NCBI RefSeq assembly: GCF_017939625.1
Contig: NZ_JAGKTC010000002.1
Span: forward strand, 797,592-861,591
Reading direction: 5' to 3'
Origin: Pseudoxanthomonas helianthi
GTDB taxonomy: Bacteria; Pseudomonadota; Gammaproteobacteria; Xanthomonadales; Xanthomonadaceae
Length of the DNA stretch: 64,000 bases
The translations under genes and the position numbers were made by a program. Shown one piece after another: positions 24,790-33,909 of the stretch. Each line of letters begins with the position of its first letter. The first letter of the stretch is position 1. The notes below the pieces were generated by a model that saw only the letters and a list, made by a program, of their open reading frames with translations, had not been told where the DNA came from and did not search any database.

Positions 24790-24827
24790 GCGGACGAAAA
24801 TTATAGCCTATCGCCGGGGCTGGCCGC

Positions 24828-25418
24828 TCAGTGGGTCACCACCTGGTCGGTGCCGAGCAGGCGTTCGCCGCGGCGCTGCCAGTCGGCCTGGCCTTCCTCC
24901 GGCGAAAACACCCCGCAGCGGACCATGGTGCGCTGGTACACGTGCAGCGACACCGCCACCGAACGATCGCTGGGATTGCGGATGGTGTGGTACTCGTGCG
25001 GCGGGATCAGGCTGCCGGCGGAACCGGTGCCGGCCTCGATGGTGCCGACCGGGGTGAAGCGGTACAGCTGGTCGTTGCGCTCGGCCAGTTCGTACTGGGT
25101 GATTTCCAGCCGGCCGTGCCACACGCCTTCGACGCACCACATGCCGGAATGGTCGTGGATCTTGGTGCCCTGGCCCGGGCCCCAGGTCATCGCGATGACG
25201 CTGTAGCCGTGTTCCGGGCTGGTGTACAGCTCGCGCCGCGCGTAGTGGTCGGCGATGGGCTCGAACACGCATTCGGGCAGTTGCACTTCCTTCTCGCCGA
25301 TCATCGCGCACAGGCGCTTGCGCAGGGCATCGGTGACCGAACGGTCGTCGCCGAGGGCGACGGCGTCGTCGAGCGCGGCGATCAGGGCGTCGCGGCCGGG
25401 GAAATCGAGCGTGTTCAT
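24828..25418 (-). CDS. Cysteine dioxygenase-type thiol dioxygenase
   Basis: 196 residues of the cupin cysteine dioxygenase family, which oxidises cysteine (or related thiols such as 3-mercaptopropionate) to the sulfinate using iron. The three His ligands are visible: H88 and H90 in KIHDHSGMW and H144 in the IPPHEYHTIRNP block. Cys95 lies five residues after H90, the spacing of the Cys that crosslinks to Tyr in mammalian enzymes; most bacterial homologues have Gly there. Substrate preference cannot be decided from sequence. The start is ATG 25418; an upstream extension to 25469 is unconserved. MetX is the next gene. Confidence 0.82.
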   Translation of the reverse strand: MNTLDFPGRDALIAALDDAVALGDDRSVTDALRKRLCAMIGEKEVQLPECVFEPIADHYARRELYTSPEHGYSVIAMTWGPGQGTKIHDHSGMWCVEGVWHGRLEITQYELAERNDQLYRFTPVGTIEAGTGSAGSLIPPHEYHTIRNPSDRSVAVSLHVYQRTMVRCGVFSPEEGQADWQRRGERLLGTDQVVTH

Positions 25419-25458
25419 GCGGCTGCCTGCTACGGGATGCGGGCATTTTATCGCTTTT

Positions 25459-25591
25459 CCTTCTCCCACCGGGAGAAGGTGCCGAAGGCGGATGAGGGCG
25501 GGAGAATGACGGCGATAGGAAGGTTCCGCAGGTTCCGAAGGTTTCCGCCCTCATCCGGCGCTACGCGCCACCTTCTCCCGGTGGGAGAAGG
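25459..25591. repeat. REPIN-like pair (CCTTCTCCC class)
   Basis: CCTTCTCCCACCGGGAGAAGG (25459-25479) and CCTTCTCCCGGTGGGAGAAGG (25571-25591) face each other across a spacer whose ends, GCCGAAGGCGGATGAGGGCGG and CCGCCCTCATCCGGCG, are also complementary. The same class is at 61660-61792. Confidence 0.85.
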
Positions 25592-25594
25592 AGA

Positions 25595-26707
25595 TCACAG
25601 TCCGGCCAGGAAATCCCCGATCGCCGGGCCGAAACGGGCGAAATCGACCAGGAAGGCGTCGTGGCCCTGCGGCGAATCCAGCGGCAGGAAGCGCGCGTCG
25701 GCGCCGCCGGCGCGCAGGCCGTCGGCGATCTGTTGCTGCTGCTGCAGCGGGAACAGGATGTCGGTGGAAACGCCGATGGCCAACGCCTTGTCCACGCGCA
25801 CCTTCGCCAGTCCGGCCATCACGTCACCATTGCCGTATTCAGCCAGGTCGAACCAGTCCATCGACCGGCTCAGGTACAGGTAGCAGTTCGGATCGAAGCG
25901 GCGCACGAAACGGCGCGCATGGCCTTCGAGATAGCTTTCGACCTGGAATTCCAAGCCGAACGGATCCTCGTCGGGGCGATCGGATTCCAGCCGCACGCGA
26001 CCGAAGCGGCCATCCCATTCCAGCGCCGAGCGGTAGGTGATGACGCCGAGCTTGCGCGCCATGCGCATGCCCGATTCGGGGTAGGTGTCGTCGTTGTAGC
26101 GGCCGCCGTTCCAGTTCGGGTCGAGGCGGATCGCCTCGCGCTGCAGCGAGCGGATCGCGATGGAGAACGGCAGGGCCTGCGCACTGCCGGAGATGTTGAT
26201 GTGCGCGCGGGCCGCGCCGGGATGGCGCAACAGCAGCGCCAGCGCGGTCATGCCGCCCATCGAATTGCCGATCACGCAGGCGAGTCTTTCGATGCCGAGC
26301 CCGCGGACCACACCGAATGCGGCTTCGGCGACGTCTTCGATCGAGAGTTCGGGGAAATCGAGCCGGTACAGGTCGCCGGTGGCCGGATCGATCGACGCCG
26401 GCCCACTGGAGCCCTTGCAACTGCCCAGCGAATTGACGCAGACCACGAACCAGCGATTGGTGTCGATCGGCTTGCCGGGTCCGAGCATCGCTTCCCACCA
26501 GCCCGGCTCGGTATCGCCTTCGTTGGCCGCGGCATGCGCGTCGGGCGACAGGCCGGTGACGATCAGGATGGCGTTGTCGCGCGCGGCGTCGAGTTCGCCC
26601 CAGGTCTCGTAGGCGACACGCGCGCCGTGCAGCGCGCCGCCGCGCTTCATCGGGAACGGCAAGGGCAGGACGTGGAAACGCGTGCCGGGCGGGATGAATT
26701 CGGTCAT
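25595..26707 (-). CDS. metX: MetX-family serine O-succinyltransferase
   Basis: A 370-residue alpha/beta-hydrolase acyltransferase. The triad is Ser149 in IGNSMGGM, Asp316 in STDILFP and His349 in PQGHDAF. The sequence follows the xanthomonad MetX group closely (GLSPDAHAAAN, WFVVCVNSLGSCKGSSGPAS, the QQQQQ run). That group has been shown to succinylate L-serine, making O-succinylserine for cysteine synthesis, rather than homoserine; this assignment is by family. Plain homoserine acetyltransferase is the alternative. The neighbouring thiol dioxygenase also fits cysteine metabolism. A terminator-like repeat follows. Confidence 0.85.
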   Translation of the reverse strand: MTEFIPPGTRFHVLPLPFPMKRGGALHGARVAYETWGELDAARDNAILIVTGLSPDAHAAANEGDTEPGWWEAMLGPGKPIDTNRWFVVCVNSLGSCKGSSGPASIDPATGDLYRLDFPELSIEDVAEAAFGVVRGLGIERLACVIGNSMGGMTALALLLRHPGAARAHINISGSAQALPFSIAIRSLQREAIRLDPNWNGGRYNDDTYPESGMRMARKLGVITYRSALEWDGRFGRVRLESDRPDEDPFGLEFQVESYLEGHARRFVRRFDPNCYLYLSRSMDWFDLAEYGNGDVMAGLAKVRVDKALAIGVSTDILFPLQQQQQIADGLRAGGADARFLPLDSPQGHDAFLVDFARFGPAIGDFLAGL

Positions 26708-26740
26708 GCGTGGATTCTAGCGGTTGCAGGAGCGGGCTTT

Positions 26741-26802
26741 GTGGGAGCGGCTATAGCCGCGAGGGGGCATCGCGAAAGCATCGCGGCTATAGCCGCTCCC
26801 AC
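26741..26802. repeat. REPIN-like inverted pair (GTGGGAGCGG class)
   Basis: Outer arms GTGGGAGCGGCTATAGCCGC (26741-26760) and its exact complement (26783-26802) enclose GCATCGCGAAAGCATCGC-type inner sequence. It separates the 3' end of the ccm operon from the start of metX. Confidence 0.88.
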
Positions 26803-26828
26803 GAAGCGGCCGCGAGCAGGAACTGCTG

Positions 26829-27839
26829 CTACGGGCCGCCGATTTCCAGTTCGATTGGCTTGTTCGCCGGAACGGAGACCCGGACCGGCGCCGATTCGAC
26901 GTCGCCTTCCTGGCGCATCGCATTGCCGCTGGCGGAGATGCGCGCGACCAGTTCGACTTCCTTCAGCGCCGACAGCTTCTGCGTCGGCATCGGACTGTCG
27001 GCGTCGTCCAGCGTCACGGTCAGCGGCAATTCGGACAGCGCATGCTTTTCCACCGCGACCGGCATCGGCGGGCCGCCGGGGACGCGCGCGATGACGAACA
27101 CGCTGGCATCGCCGCGCAGGCGTACGCGCGAGGCGAAATCGGGATCAAGCGCAACTTTCACGGTCAGCGCATTGCCGGCGGCAGGCGTCGCCACTTCGGG
27201 CAACGGCGGCAACCCGGCTTCGGCGCGCGCGGCGTCGATCTGCTGGCGCAGACTGGCGGCGGTACCGGCATCGACCTGGGCCAGCAGCGGCTCCCAGGTC
27301 TTCGCCGCTTCGGCGGCCTGGCCGCGCTGGCGCTGGGCGATGCCGAGGAACCAGGTCGCGCGCTGGTGCTGCGGCTGCGCCTGCAGCGCGCGCCTGAGCA
27401 GGTCGAGCGCTTCATCGTCGAAGCGGCGTTGCGGATCGGCCAGGCTGCGCGACTGCGCCGCATCGACCATCAGGTCGGCGTTGTCCGGCTGTAGCGACAG
27501 CGCCTTGGCGAATGCTTCGCGCGAGCCGGCGAAATCGCCCTGCGTGGCCAGCGAACGGCCGAGCAGTTGCCAGCCTTCCGGTTCGTTCGGGTTGCGCTTC
27601 AATTCCGCGCGCAGCGCGGCGATGGCCTCGTCCAGGGTTTGCGGCATGGCGGCGGCGGCCGCCGGCTGCGCCAGCACGCCGGCGGGCGTGCCGACGATGC
27701 GGTACAGCGCCGATGCGGCCAGGCACAGCAGCAGCACCAGGCCGATCATCAGCCCGCGCGAGCCGCGCCACAGCGGCCATAGCGCGGCGCCGAGCACGAC
27801 GAGGGTCAACGCGACCGCAATGGCGACGAAAACGGCCAT
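26829..27839 (-). CDS. ccmI: Cytochrome c biogenesis TPR protein CcmI
   Basis: 336 residues. Two N-terminal membrane helices (AVFVAIAVALTLVVLGAALWPLW and LMIGLVLLLCLAASALYRI) lead into periplasmic TPR repeats (about 75-210: LDEAIAALRAELKRNP, WQLLGRSLATQGDFAGSREAF, ALDLLRRALQAQPQHQRA). The C-terminal beta-rich domain (about 235-336) is of the type that holds apocytochrome c in CcmH/CcmI proteins. The ATG overlaps the ccmH stop as TGATG. It is the last gene of the operon. Confidence 0.9.
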   Translation of the reverse strand: MAVFVAIAVALTLVVLGAALWPLWRGSRGLMIGLVLLLCLAASALYRIVGTPAGVLAQPAAAAAMPQTLDEAIAALRAELKRNPNEPEGWQLLGRSLATQGDFAGSREAFAKALSLQPDNADLMVDAAQSRSLADPQRRFDDEALDLLRRALQAQPQHQRATWFLGIAQRQRGQAAEAAKTWEPLLAQVDAGTAASLRQQIDAARAEAGLPPLPEVATPAAGNALTVKVALDPDFASRVRLRGDASVFVIARVPGGPPMPVAVEKHALSELPLTVTLDDADSPMPTQKLSALKEVELVARISASGNAMRQEGDVESAPVRVSVPANKPIELEIGGP

Positions 27840-28423
27840 CACCACTCCTGTCCGTCGTCGTCGGGCAGCGCCGTGCCGCCGCGGCGCTTCAGTATGCGCG
27901 CCAACACCACGGCGCCAACGAGCAGCAGCAATGCCGGACCGAACCACAGCAACCAGGTGCGGCCTTCGACCTGCGGGCGGTACAGCACGAACTCGCCGTA
28001 ACGTTCGACCAGGTAGCGCTTGATCTCGGCGTCGCTGCGGCCTTCGTGCATCAGTTCCAGCACTTCGCGGCGCAGGTCGTGGGCGATCTGCGCGTTGGAG
28101 TCGGCCAGCGACTGGTTCTGGCATTTGACGCAACGCAGTTCGCTGGTCAGGTCGTGGAAGCGGGTTTCTTCGGCCGCGTCCCGGAATTGCAGCGGGGTGG
28201 GGTCGCTGACCTGGGCGAAGGCAAGGGTCGGCAGGGACAGCAGGGCAAGCAATACAAGTTGCAGAAAACCAGTAAAAACGAAATCGTCATTCCCGCGAAG
28301 GCGGGAATCCAGGGACTTTCGCTTTTCTGCCTTTCGCAAAAAAGAAAAAGCAAAGACCAAGACACTGGATTCCCGCCTTCGCGGGAATGACGATTGGAGT
28401 GGGATGGCGAGGCCGTATTTCAT
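27839..28423 (-). CDS. ccmH: Cytochrome c maturation protein CcmH (CcmH/CycL), with repeat-encoded N-terminal insert
   Basis: 194 residues. CcmH reduces apocytochrome c for heme ligation. The redox motif is LRCVKCQNQSL (C98, C101), with the helical YLVERYGEFVLYRP region and a C-terminal membrane helix (WLLWFGPALLLLVGAVVLARIL) after it. The ATG at 28423 overlaps the dsbE stop as ATGA, so it looks like the native coupled start. Residues about 10-47 are encoded by a REPIN-like repeat (28283-28395) and lie before the signal-peptide core (FLQLVLLALLSLPTLAFAQ, about 53-71). Normal CcmH has no such segment. No ATG exists between the repeat and the signal core; only TTG or CTG codons could give a short start. 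Confidence 0.88.
   Translation of the reverse strand: MKYGLAIPLQSSFPRRRESSVLVFAFSFLRKAEKRKSLDSRLRGNDDFVFTGFLQLVLLALLSLPTLAFAQVSDPTPLQFRDAAEETRFHDLTSELRCVKCQNQSLADSNAQIAHDLRREVLELMHEGRSDAEIKRYLVERYGEFVLYRPQVEGRTWLLWFGPALLLLVGAVVLARILKRRGGTALPDDDGQEW
28283..28395. repeat. REPIN-like pair (CATTCCCGCGAAGGCGGGAAT class) inside ccmH
   Basis: 29-nt arms at 28283-28311 and 28367-28395 are exact complements; each is itself a palindrome (CCCGCgaagGCGGG). The element lies within the coding frame of ccmH about ten codons after its start. The same class is at 35074, 39778 and 54237. Confidence 0.9.
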
Positions 28424-29010
28424 CGGCGATCGAGCTTGTCGAGGAGCGGGATCAATTCGTCCCGGATGATTGCGTCATCCACCGGACCGACATGTTTCCA
28501 GCGCACGATGCCCGCGGCATCGACCAGGAAGGTTTCCGGCGCGCCGTAGATGCCCCAGTCCAGCGCTGCGCGACCGTCGACGTCGACGATCACGTCGGTG
28601 TACGGATTGCCGTAGCGTTCCAGCCACGCCTTCGCGTCGGTCGGCTCGTCCTTGAGGTTGTAGCCGATGAAGCGCACGCGCTTGGTGTAGGCGAAGCGCG
28701 AGATCACCGGGTGCTCGCCCCGGCACTCGGGACACCAACTGCCCCAGACGTTCAACACGAAAGGCTTGCCATGCAGGTCGGCGAGGGCCAGGCGTTGATC
28801 GGGCGTATGCAGCAGCGGCAAATCGAAAGCCGGCGCCGGCTTGCCGATCAGCGCCGACGGCAATGCGTCGCGGTCGGCGTCGCCGGAGCGGCGCACGCCG
28901 TAGAACAGCAGCCCGACCAGGCCGATGAAGAACAGGCCGATGATGACCGCTGCGAACACGAATGCGCCGTGGCCTTTCTTCTGCGGGGCGGGGGAATTGG
29001 AGGTGTTCAT
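28420..29010 (-). CDS. dsbE: Thiol:disulfide interchange protein DsbE/CcmG
   Basis: 196 residues. One N-terminal membrane anchor (FVFAAVIIGLFFIGLVGLLFYGV) is followed by a periplasmic thioredoxin domain with active site WGSWCPECRGEHP (C93, C96). It has the DsbE features PAFDLP and the cis-Pro region YGAPETFLVD. It passes electrons to the CcmH/apocytochrome system. The ATG overlaps the ccmF stop and its own stop overlaps ccmH, each by 4 bases. Confidence 0.95.
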   Translation of the reverse strand: MNTSNSPAPQKKGHGAFVFAAVIIGLFFIGLVGLLFYGVRRSGDADRDALPSALIGKPAPAFDLPLLHTPDQRLALADLHGKPFVLNVWGSWCPECRGEHPVISRFAYTKRVRFIGYNLKDEPTDAKAWLERYGNPYTDVIVDVDGRAALDWGIYGAPETFLVDAAGIVRWKHVGPVDDAIIRDELIPLLDKLDRR

Positions 29011-30950
29011 GGCTTGCTCGGTTCGGGGGCGCGACGGAAGCGCCGGTCGGTGGCGGCGATGAAGCCGCCCAGGGCCATCAGCAGCGCGCCGATCCAGATC
29101 CAGCGCACGAACGGCTTCACGTGCAGGCGCACCGCCCAGGCGTCGCCGCCCAGGGGCTCGCCCAGCGCCACGTACAGGTCGCGCAGCACGCCGCCGCGGA
29201 TGCCCGCTTCGGTCATCACCTGGCCGCCCGCGGCGTAGGCGCGTTTTTCCGGATGCAAGGTCGTCACGCGGTCGGAGCAGGCGCGGTCGAGCACGACGAC
29301 AGTGCCGTGGTCGGCCAGGTAGTTCGGACCTTGGCGACGTTCCACACCGTCGAACTGGGCACAGTACGCGCCCAGCGGCACGCTGTCGCCGGGCTTCATC
29401 GCGATTTCTCGCTGCACGCTCTGCGCCTCGGTCAGCAACGCGCCGACCAGGAACACCGCGATGCCGAAATGGGCGAAGCACATGCCGAGCATTTCCGCGG
29501 TGAACTTTCCGTTTGCCTTCACCCGCGTCCACACGAAGCGTAACGTGCCGAAGCCGACCCACGCGGCGGCGGCAATGCCGACTGCGGTCTTCCACTTGCC
29601 TTGCGGCGCCATGAAATACGCAATGCCCGCCAGCACCACGGCGAAGGCCAGCCAGGGCAGCAACATCGCCGTCGGCTTCGAAACCTGTTCCTTCTGCCAG
29701 CGGGTCAGCGGTCCGAACGGCAACAACGCGATCAGCGGCGCCATCAGCACGAAGAACAGCAGGCCGAAGTAGGGCGGCCCGACCGAGATCTTGCCCAGGT
29801 CCAGCGCGTCGGCCAGCAGCGGGTACAAGGTGCCCAGCAGCACCATCGCGCAGGCCGCGGCCAGCAGCAGGTTGTTGGCCAGCAGCAGGGTCTCGCGGGA
29901 ACTGGCGGCGAAGCGCGAACGCGCGTCTTCGACGTCATCCCCCAGCGTGGACGCGCGCAGGCCGTACAGCAGCAACGAACCGCCGATGACGATGGCGAGG
30001 AACACCAGCACGAACAAGCCGCGTGTCGGGTCTGCCGCGAACGCATGCACGCTGGTCAGCACGCCGGAGCGCACCAGGAAGGTGCCCAGCAGCGACAGCG
30101 AGAACGCAGCGATGGCCAGCAGCAGGGTCCAGCCGCGGAAGCTGCCGCGCTTTTCGGTCACCGCCTGCGAATGCAGCAGCGCCGCGCCGACCAGCCAGGG
30201 CATGAAGCTGGCGTTCTCGACCGGGTCCCAGAACCACCAGCCGCCCCAGCCCAGTTCGTAGTACGCCCACCAGCTGCCCAGTGCGATGCCGAGGGTCAGA
30301 AAGCCCCAGGCCACGTTGGTCCACGGCCGGGTCCAGCGCAACCAGCGCGCATCGACGTTGCCGTCGAGCAGGGCGGCGATGGCGAAGGCGAACGGCACCA
30401 CGAAACCCACGTAGCCGACGTACAGCATCGGCGGATGGATGATCATGCCGGGGTCCTGCAGCAGCGGGTTGAGGTCGCGGCCTTCGGCGACGGCCGGCAG
30501 CAGGCGTTCGAACGGGTTGCTGGTGAAGATCAGGAACGACAGGAAGCCGACGGCCACCACGCCCATCGTGCCCAGCACGCGTGCGATCACCGGGCCGGGC
30601 AGCGCGCGCGAGAAACGCGCTACCGCCGCCGTCCACAGCGCCAGCACCAGCGCCCACAACAGCAGCGAGCCTTCGTGCGAACCCCACACCGCCGTGTAGC
30701 GGTAGACCATCGGCAGCAGCGAGTTGGAATTGTCCGCGACGTACTTCACCGAGAAATCGCCGGTGACGAAGGCGACGGTCAACGCGACGAACGCGCCGAG
30801 TACACACACCAGTTGCGCGTAAGCCGCCGGTCGCGCGATTGCCATCCATGCGACCTTGCCGCGATGTGCGCCGGCCAGCGGGAGCACGGCCTGCAGGCTG
30901 GCGACCAGCAGCGCGAGGATCAGGGCAATCTGGCCAAGTTCAGGCAGCAT
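29007..30950 (-). CDS. ccmF: Heme lyase CcmF
   Basis: A 647-residue multi-pass inner-membrane protein. The tryptophan-rich heme-handling motif is GWGGWWFWDPVENASFMPWL. Conserved histidines are in periplasmic loops (AVWGSHEGSLLLW, DPGMIIHPPMLY). It is about the usual length for CcmF. It joins heme from CcmE to CXXCH apocytochromes. No ribosome site is forced by overlap with ccmE, because a repeat-containing gap of 126 bp lies upstream. Confidence 0.96.
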   Translation of the reverse strand: MLPELGQIALILALLVASLQAVLPLAGAHRGKVAWMAIARPAAYAQLVCVLGAFVALTVAFVTGDFSVKYVADNSNSLLPMVYRYTAVWGSHEGSLLLWALVLALWTAAVARFSRALPGPVIARVLGTMGVVAVGFLSFLIFTSNPFERLLPAVAEGRDLNPLLQDPGMIIHPPMLYVGYVGFVVPFAFAIAALLDGNVDARWLRWTRPWTNVAWGFLTLGIALGSWWAYYELGWGGWWFWDPVENASFMPWLVGAALLHSQAVTEKRGSFRGWTLLLAIAAFSLSLLGTFLVRSGVLTSVHAFAADPTRGLFVLVFLAIVIGGSLLLYGLRASTLGDDVEDARSRFAASSRETLLLANNLLLAAACAMVLLGTLYPLLADALDLGKISVGPPYFGLLFFVLMAPLIALLPFGPLTRWQKEQVSKPTAMLLPWLAFAVVLAGIAYFMAPQGKWKTAVGIAAAAWVGFGTLRFVWTRVKANGKFTAEMLGMCFAHFGIAVFLVGALLTEAQSVQREIAMKPGDSVPLGAYCAQFDGVERRQGPNYLADHGTVVVLDRACSDRVTTLHPEKRAYAAGGQVMTEAGIRGGVLRDLYVALGEPLGGDAWAVRLHVKPFVRWIWIGALLMALGGFIAATDRRFRRAPEPSKP

Positions 30951-30960
30951 GGCTGAAGCA

Positions 30961-31060
30961 AATCCCCCTCAATCCCCCTTTTTCAAAGGGGGAGGAAAAG
31001 CGAAGGGCCACGACGGCGGTGGTTCTTTCCCCCTTTGCAAAAGGGGGGTAGGGGGGATTT
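30961..31060. repeat. REPIN-like pair (CCCCCTTTTTCAAAGGGGG class) between ccmE and ccmF
   Basis: AATCCCCC...CCCCCTTTTTCAAAGGGGG (from 30961) faces CCCCCTTTGCAAAAGGGGGG...GGGGGGATT (to 31060). Both arms form hairpins and the whole folds on itself. It is the only large gap in the ccm operon, so it may process or stabilise the mRNA between ccmE and ccmF. Confidence 0.85.
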
Positions 31061-31076
31061 GCGGCAGGCAAAGACA

Positions 31077-31541
31077 TCAATTCCCCGATCCTGCGGTATC
31101 TGAAGCCACATCGTGTTTCTTGTGCGCGGCCCCCATCTTGTCCGCCACTTCCTTCGGCATGTAGTTCTCGTCGTGTTTGGCCAGCACCTCGGTGGCGACG
31201 AATGTGCCGTCGCGTAGGCTGCCGGTGGCGACCACGGCCTGGTTCTCGCGGAACAGGTCCGGCAGGATTCCGGAATAGACCACCGGTAATTGCGCGTCGC
31301 CGTCGGTCACGCGGAAATGCGCTTCCAGCGAACCGGCCGCGCGCTGGAACGAACCTTTTTCGACCATGCCGCCGAGGCGGAAACGGGCGTGTTCGCCGGC
31401 CTCGCCGCGCAGCACTTCGGCCGGCGTGTACAGATAGGTGGCGTTGCGTTGCAAGGCCAGCGCGACCAGGGTCGCGGCGATGCCGGCCGCGGCCAGCAGC
31501 AACAGCACCCACAGCAGGCGACGGCGGCGAACGGGGTTCAT
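31077..31541 (-). CDS. ccmE: Heme chaperone CcmE
   Basis: 154 residues. One N-terminal membrane anchor ([22 protein letters not shown]) precedes an OB-fold periplasmic domain. The covalent heme-binding His123 is in AKHDENYMP with Tyr127 at the usual distance. [14 protein letters not shown] and [18 protein letters not shown] are standard family blocks. The start is the ATG of [10 protein letters not shown]; it overlaps the ccmD stop. Confidence 0.96.
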   Translation of the reverse strand: MNPVRRRRLLWVLLLLAAAGIAATLVALALQRNATYLYTPAEVLRGEAGEHARFRLGGMVEKGSFQRAAGSLEAHFRVTDGDAQLPVVYSGILPDLFRENQAVVATGSLRDGTFVATEVLAKHDENYMPKEVADKMGAAHKKHDVASDTAGSGN

Positions 31542-31702
31542 CGGTTCAACTCCATGGGAACGTCGCGCTTGGCGGTACGCGCGGCGCGCTGGCGCGCGGC
31601 CCGCAGTTGCCGGCGCAGCTGCAGGCGCGGGGCGACGAAGTCCCACAGCAGCACGATGGCGAACACGACGTAGGAAGCCACGACGTAGGACAGGTAACTC
31701 AT
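31538..31702 (-). CDS. ccmD: Heme exporter protein CcmD
   Basis: A 54-residue single-helix membrane protein ([22 protein letters not shown]) with a basic cytoplasmic tail, as expected for CcmD, which helps release holo-CcmE from the CcmABC complex. Its ATG overlaps the ccmC stop and its stop overlaps ccmE. It is short and weakly conserved, so the call rests on position and shape. Confidence 0.85.
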   Translation of the reverse strand: MSYLSYVVASYVVFAIVLLWDFVAPRLQLRRQLRAARQRAARTAKRDVPMELNR

Positions 31703-32463
31703 GATTGCTGCTCCGGTCCGGCGTGTCCCGCGAGTTTCGCCACCCAGTCCTTGCCGGCTTCGCGGCGCAGGTTGTCGGCGCGCGCGCGCGCCAGCAGCGA
31801 ACCGGCGAACCAGAACTGCACGCCGGCGAACATCACCCAGAACGGCAGCACCATGCTCGGGTCGATCTTCGACTGGCCGAGCAGGCTGATGGTCTGGCCC
31901 TGGTGCAGCGAATTCCACCACACCACCGAATATTTGATCACCGGCAACAGCACCACCCCGACGATGGCGAGGAACCCGGCCGCGCGCGCGGCGGCGCGGC
32001 GGTCGTCGATGGCGCCGTACAGGCCCATCACGCCCAGGTACAGGAACAGCAGGATCAGCTCGGTGGTCAGGCGCGGATCCCAGTCCCACCACGTGCCCCA
32101 CATCGGCTTGCCCCAGATCGAGCCGGTGACCAGGGTGATCAGGGTGAACGCCGCGCCGATCGGCGCGCAGGCCATGGCCAGGATCTCGCACAGCTTGATC
32201 CGCCAGACCAGGGCGATGGCCGCGTACACGGCCATCAACGCGAACACCGCCAGGCTCATCATCGCCGCCGGCACGTGGATGAAGAAGATGCGGAAGCTGT
32301 CGCCCTGCTGGTAGTCGGCCGGCACCACGAACAATCCCTGCCACGCGCCGAAGCCGAACAGCAGCAGCGCTACGAGGTGGCACCACGGAGCCCAGCGCGC
32401 GGCGAAACGGTCGAAGTACGGGGGCGATCCGAGTTGGTGGAACCAGCGGACGACGGGATTCAT
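31699..32463 (-). CDS. ccmC: Heme transporter/handling protein CcmC
   Basis: A 254-residue inner-membrane protein with six helices. The tryptophan-rich motif [16 protein letters not shown] presents heme to CcmE. The conserved HVPAAMMS and the [13 protein letters not shown] loop supply the heme-ligand histidines. The start is the ATG of [12 protein letters not shown], 12 bp after the ccmB stop. Confidence 0.96.
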   Translation of the reverse strand: MNPVVRWFHQLGSPPYFDRFAARWAPWCHLVALLLFGFGAWQGLFVVPADYQQGDSFRIFFIHVPAAMMSLAVFALMAVYAAIALVWRIKLCEILAMACAPIGAAFTLITLVTGSIWGKPMWGTWWDWDPRLTTELILLFLYLGVMGLYGAIDDRRAAARAAGFLAIVGVVLLPVIKYSVVWWNSLHQGQTISLLGQSKIDPSMVLPFWVMFAGVQFWFAGSLLARARADNLRREAGKDWVAKLAGHAGPEQQS

Positions 32464-32474
32464 GCGGCGGCTTT

Positions 32475-33158
32475 CTAATTCAGGGCAATGCGGATCGCCG
32501 CCGCGGCGGCCAACGGGGCCAGCACCAGCGCCAGCACCAGGCCGGCGCCGAGCAGCAGCAGCGCGCCGGTCACTTCCAACCCCTGCGCGCTGGCGGCGAC
32601 GCTGCCGGCGCCGAACACCAGCACCGGCACGTACAGCGGCAGCGCCAGCAAGGCCACAAGGATACCAGAGCGGCGCATGCCGACCGTCAGCGCGGCGACC
32701 ACCGCGCCGAGCAGGCTGAGCAGCGGCGTGCCCAGCGCCAGCGAGGCCATCAGCACCGGCAATTGCGCGTGCGGCAGGCGCAACAGTTCGGCCAGCAGCG
32801 GGGTGGCGACGAGCAACGGCAACGCGGTGGTCAGCCAATGGCTGAAGACCCGCACCGCGACCAGCCAGGCCAGCGACACCGGCGCCAGCAGCCATTGCTC
32901 CAGCGAGCCGTCTTCGGCATCGCCGCGGAACAACGTGTCCAGCGCCAGCAATCCGGCCAGCAGCACCGCCAGCCACAGCACGCCGGCGGCGACTTTCGAC
33001 AGCGTCTGCGGTTCGCTGCCCAGCGCCAGCGCGAACAGCACCACCACCAGCAACGCGAACAGCGCCGGTTGGAAGGCATCACCGCGCCGGCGCCACAACA
33101 GGCGCAGGTCGCGGCCGAGCAGGGCGCGGGCGCTGGAGAACAGGGAAGGCGCGCTCAT
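32475..33158 (-). CDS. ccmB: Heme exporter membrane subunit CcmB
   Basis: 227 residues with about six membrane helices. It is the permease partner of CcmA. Typical blocks are [19 protein letters not shown] at the start, [20 protein letters not shown] and [14 protein letters not shown]. The ATG overlaps the ccmA stop by 4 bases, so the start is fixed by coupling. Confidence 0.95.
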   Translation of the reverse strand: MSAPSLFSSARALLGRDLRLLWRRRGDAFQPALFALLVVVLFALALGSEPQTLSKVAAGVLWLAVLLAGLLALDTLFRGDAEDGSLEQWLLAPVSLAWLVAVRVFSHWLTTALPLLVATPLLAELLRLPHAQLPVLMASLALGTPLLSLLGAVVAALTVGMRRSGILVALLALPLYVPVLVFGAGSVAASAQGLEVTGALLLLGAGLVLALVLAPLAAAAAIRIALN

Positions 33159-33796
33159 GCCGAGCCTCCCAGTTCCAGCATTCGCGTGCGCACCGGCGGC
33201 GCGGCGTAGGCGCCGTGGGTGGTGACCAGCGCCGCGCCGCCATCGCGCAGGTGCGCCGAGATCATCCGGTTGACCAGGTTGATGCCTTCCAGGTCGAGGT
33301 TCGCGTAGGGCTCGTCGAGCAGCCACAGCGGCGCCGGCGACAGCCACATCCGCGCCAGCGACAGGCGCTTCTTCTGTCCGGCCGACAGCTGCCGCGCCAG
33401 CGCGTCCTCGTAACCGGCCAGGCCGACGATCGCCATCGCCGTGTCGGGCAATTGCCGCGGCCGGCGACCGTGCAGGCCGCACAGGAAGCGCAGGTTCTCC
33501 AGCGCGGTCAGGTCGGCCTTCAACGCCGGCAGATGGCCGAGATAGGCCATGGCATGGGCGCGGCCGCCGGCATCGGCGGGCCGGCCGTCGATTTCCAGCG
33601 TGCCCGCATCGGCGCGCAACAGCCCGGCCAGCACGCGCAGCAGGGTGGTCTTGCCCACGCCGTTGCCGCCCTGCACCAGCAGCGCCTCGCCGCCGTCGAC
33701 GGCGAAATCCAGCGGCCCGAACACCGGGTCGTCGTTGCGGGTGAAGGTCAGTCCGCGGACGGCCAGCAGCGGAGCGCGGAGGGGCGAATCGGTCAT
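33155..33796 (-). CDS. ccmA: Heme exporter ATP-binding protein CcmA
   Basis: 213 residues. Walker A is GGNGVGKTT (43-51), the ABC signature LSAGQKKRL and Walker [13 protein letters not shown]. It powers the CcmABCD complex. It is the first gene of the ccmABCDEFGHI operon, which runs to 26829 with overlaps at most junctions. The operon promoter should lie in the 113 bp shared with the divergent aminotransferase gene. An ORF extension to 33919 crosses that promoter region and is rejected. Confidence 0.95.
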   Translation of the reverse strand: MTDSPLRAPLLAVRGLTFTRNDDPVFGPLDFAVDGGEALLVQGGNGVGKTTLLRVLAGLLRADAGTLEIDGRPADAGGRAHAMAYLGHLPALKADLTALENLRFLCGLHGRRPRQLPDTAMAIVGLAGYEDALARQLSAGQKKRLSLARMWLSPAPLWLLDEPYANLDLEGINLVNRMISAHLRDGGAALVTTHGAYAAPPVRTRMLELGGSA

Positions 33797-33909
33797 CGGC
33801 CGCATTGTATCGGCAGACCGCCCGCTGGAACGCTGTCTTCCCGCCGCCATGTCGGCCTGTGCCATCGCGTTTGCGTACACTTCGGCCTCCCGCCACGCTG
33901 GAAACCCGG

